Assembly: GCF_026157105.1 (NCBI RefSeq) | Contig: NZ_JANPVQ010000001.1 | Coordinates: forward strand, 1,915,501 to 1,979,500 | Length of the DNA: 64,000 bases | Source: Sphingomicrobium marinum | GTDB lineage: Bacteria > Pseudomonadota > Alphaproteobacteria > Sphingomonadales > Sphingomonadaceae | Direction of reading: 5' to 3' | Shown: positions 63,057-64,000 of the stretch, piece after piece | Numbering within the stretch: the first letter of the stretch is position 1 | Layout: every line of letters begins with the position of its first letter | Notes under the pieces: generated by a model | Told to the model about the DNA's origin: nothing | Databases searched by the model: none | Seen by the model: only the letters and a program-made list of their open reading frames with translations | Position numbers and translations under genes: made by a program

Positions 63057-63875
63057 GTGATTCTTTGGCAGCGTATCGCGAGCATTACGCTCATCATCAA
63101 CGTGAAGACCGTGTTGGTCTCGATCCTCGCGGTCGCGGCGACATGGGCGAGCCTTCGCCTCAATCTGGTCGCCGATTATCCGCTCACGATCATTTCTACC
63201 GCGGTGATCTTCCCGATCGTGTTCTCGATCGGTCATGCCTACAAGCGCCGCGAGGCCGCGCTCGACGACTACGGCGTGATCAAGGCGCATGGCCGCGCCC
63301 TCTATTTCGCCGCGCGCGACTGGCTCGAGGGTAGCAATCCGGCGCTGCTTGCGCGGATCGAAACCAATATGGGCGACCTGCTCGATGCGTGCCGCGACAT
63401 GTTTAAGGGCGATCGCAAGAACGTGCGCGAGAACGAGAAGCGCGTGTACGCCGCTTTCTCCGACCTTTCACGTTATGTCCGCGAATTGCGCCAGGCCGGC
63501 CTTGCCTCGGGCGAATGTTCGCGTTGCAACCAGTATGTGTCGAAAATGATCGTCGCTTTCGAAAGCGTGAAGCATATCTACCAGTATCGCACGCCGCGCA
63601 CGCTGCGCGTCTTCAGCGACATCTTCATCATCATCCTGCCGCTGATCTACGGCCCCTATTTCGCACACGAGGCGCGCGAATATGGCGCGCCGCTGCTCAC
63701 CTACGTGATGCCCGTATTGTTCGCGATCATCCTGACCGGCCTCGACAACATCCAGACGCATCTGGAGGACCCGTTCGACCAGATCGGACCCGCCGATGTC
63801 GCCATCAATGCCGAGAAATTCGTCGAACTGCTCGATTGCGGCGAGGATGGCGATTCAAGCTGCGCTGCGGCCTAG
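63057..63875 (+). CDS. Bestrophin-like membrane protein of unknown function
   Basis: 272 residues from GTG 63057, 22 bases after prsR. Two hydrophobic helices near the N-terminus (ITLIINVKTVLVSILAVAAT, LTIISTAVIFPIVFSIGHAY), a soluble helical middle with an odd CSRC pair (ECSRCNQYVSK), then two more helices and the C-terminal LEDPFDQIGPADV, which recalls the bestrophin anion-channel signature. Four helices with this order also fit the bestrophin/RFP-TM layout, but the similarity is short and I am not sure. Ends in an acidic Cys-containing tail. Its placement suggests co-transcription with prsKR. Confidence 0.7.
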   Translation: MILWQRIASITLIINVKTVLVSILAVAATWASLRLNLVADYPLTIISTAVIFPIVFSIGHAYKRREAALDDYGVIKAHGRALYFAARDWLEGSNPALLARIETNMGDLLDACRDMFKGDRKNVRENEKRVYAAFSDLSRYVRELRQAGLASGECSRCNQYVSKMIVAFESVKHIYQYRTPRTLRVFSDIFIIILPLIYGPYFAHEAREYGAPLLTYVMPVLFAIILTGLDNIQTHLEDPFDQIGPADVAINAEKFVELLDCGEDGDSSCAAA

Positions 63876-64000
63876 TCGACCCGATCTTCGCTTCTGTCAT
63901 GGTCGTTGCCGTGGCCCGCGTCCCATTTGTCCGTTAGTGGCCCGCTGGCGACCAGCAAGACCAGGACGATGAGCGTGACCATGGCGGCAAGCCAGATTTC
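63872..64000 (-). CDS. C-terminal end of an unidentified membrane protein (cut by window edge)
   Basis: Reading the minus strand, a frame open at base 64000 gives 42 residues with a hydrophobic helix (AAMVTLIVLVLLVASGPL) and a charged tail (GNDHDRSEDRVD) before TAG. It may be the end of a longer gene or a short 36-residue protein from ATG 63982. Its stop overlaps that of the previous gene in CTAG, as at two other convergent pairs in this window. Confidence 0.5.
   Translation of the reverse strand, partial: EIWLAAMVTLIVLVLLVASGPLTDKWDAGHGNDHDRSEDRVD

Overview
The window is a dense, uniformly GC-rich (roughly 63%) bacterial chromosome segment. It looks like an alphaproteobacterium of the order Sphingomonadales. 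The reasons are a Ros/MucR regulator next to a Fur-family gene, the gene order tsaB-rimI-mucR-fur-plsC-miaB-phoH-ybeY-corC-lnt-metK-trmB, an SWFGD/DUF2171 protein behind an EcfG-type general-stress promoter, and a large TonB-dependent receptor. I see no insertion sequence, prophage, integrase, CRISPR array or rRNA. There is one tRNA (Ala, anticodon CGC). No gene-free stretch exceeds 300 bases; the longest gaps (about 190-230 bases, near 1.9-2.1 kb, 3.35-3.55 kb, 52.6-52.8 kb and 59.4-59.6 kb) hold terminators or promoter elements, listed below.

Layout. 1-5 kb, minus strand: the start of RNase R (cut by the window edge), two tandem secreted subtilases and a secreted M28 aminopeptidase. 5-13.5 kb, plus strand: a valine-catabolism block (mmsA, then acyl-CoA dehydrogenase, hydroxyisobutyryl-CoA hydrolase, enoyl-CoA hydratase, mmsB) with a class I PHA synthase gene embedded in it, and a RidA-like protein plus two small lipoproteins between mmsA and the rest. 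13.5-25.6 kb: housekeeping cluster for Fe-S assembly, tRNA and ribosome modification, lipoprotein acylation, SAM synthesis and two global regulators, interrupted by a minus-strand diguanylate cyclase. 25.6-28.7 kb: cysteine synthase, 1-Cys peroxiredoxin and a lipoprotein sugar dehydrogenase. 28.8-41.2 kb: rimP-nusA-ylxR-infB-rbfA and then tdk-truB-rpsO-pnp, separated by an AbgT transporter and a YceI lipoprotein on the minus strand.

41.3-49.5 kb is the main accessory block: a copper-handling island. A CsoR repressor with the full Cys-His-Cys copper triad is co-transcribed with a glutaredoxin-MauE fusion and diverges from copA-copB across a near-palindromic CsoR box. A His-rich NTF2-like protein, a DUF2231 membrane protein and a DUF305 protein lie on the other side; a SulP transporter and a double-domain universal stress protein follow copB. 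49.7-59.4 kb: TonB receptor, tRNA-Ala, stress protein behind an EcfG promoter, an MDR oxidoreductase, YpfJ-type metallopeptidase, 3-hydroxybutyrate dehydrogenase, DUF4893 lipoprotein, M20 amidohydrolase and small unknowns. 59.6-64 kb: the PrsK-PrsR two-component pair (regulators of exosortase/PEP-CTERM systems) followed by a bestrophin-like membrane protein; no exosortase or PEP-CTERM protein lies in the window.

The most novel-looking signal I found is a 45-bp two-part dyad 14 bases upstream of prsK (59549-59593). It is made of two inverted copies of TGTAAA-N6-CGACA and is a candidate PrsR operator. Other points worth attention are the phaC gene inside the valine operon, the Asp-His repeat domain of CopB, the duplicated protease-plus-terminator unit, and three convergent gene pairs that share a CTAG stop overlap.
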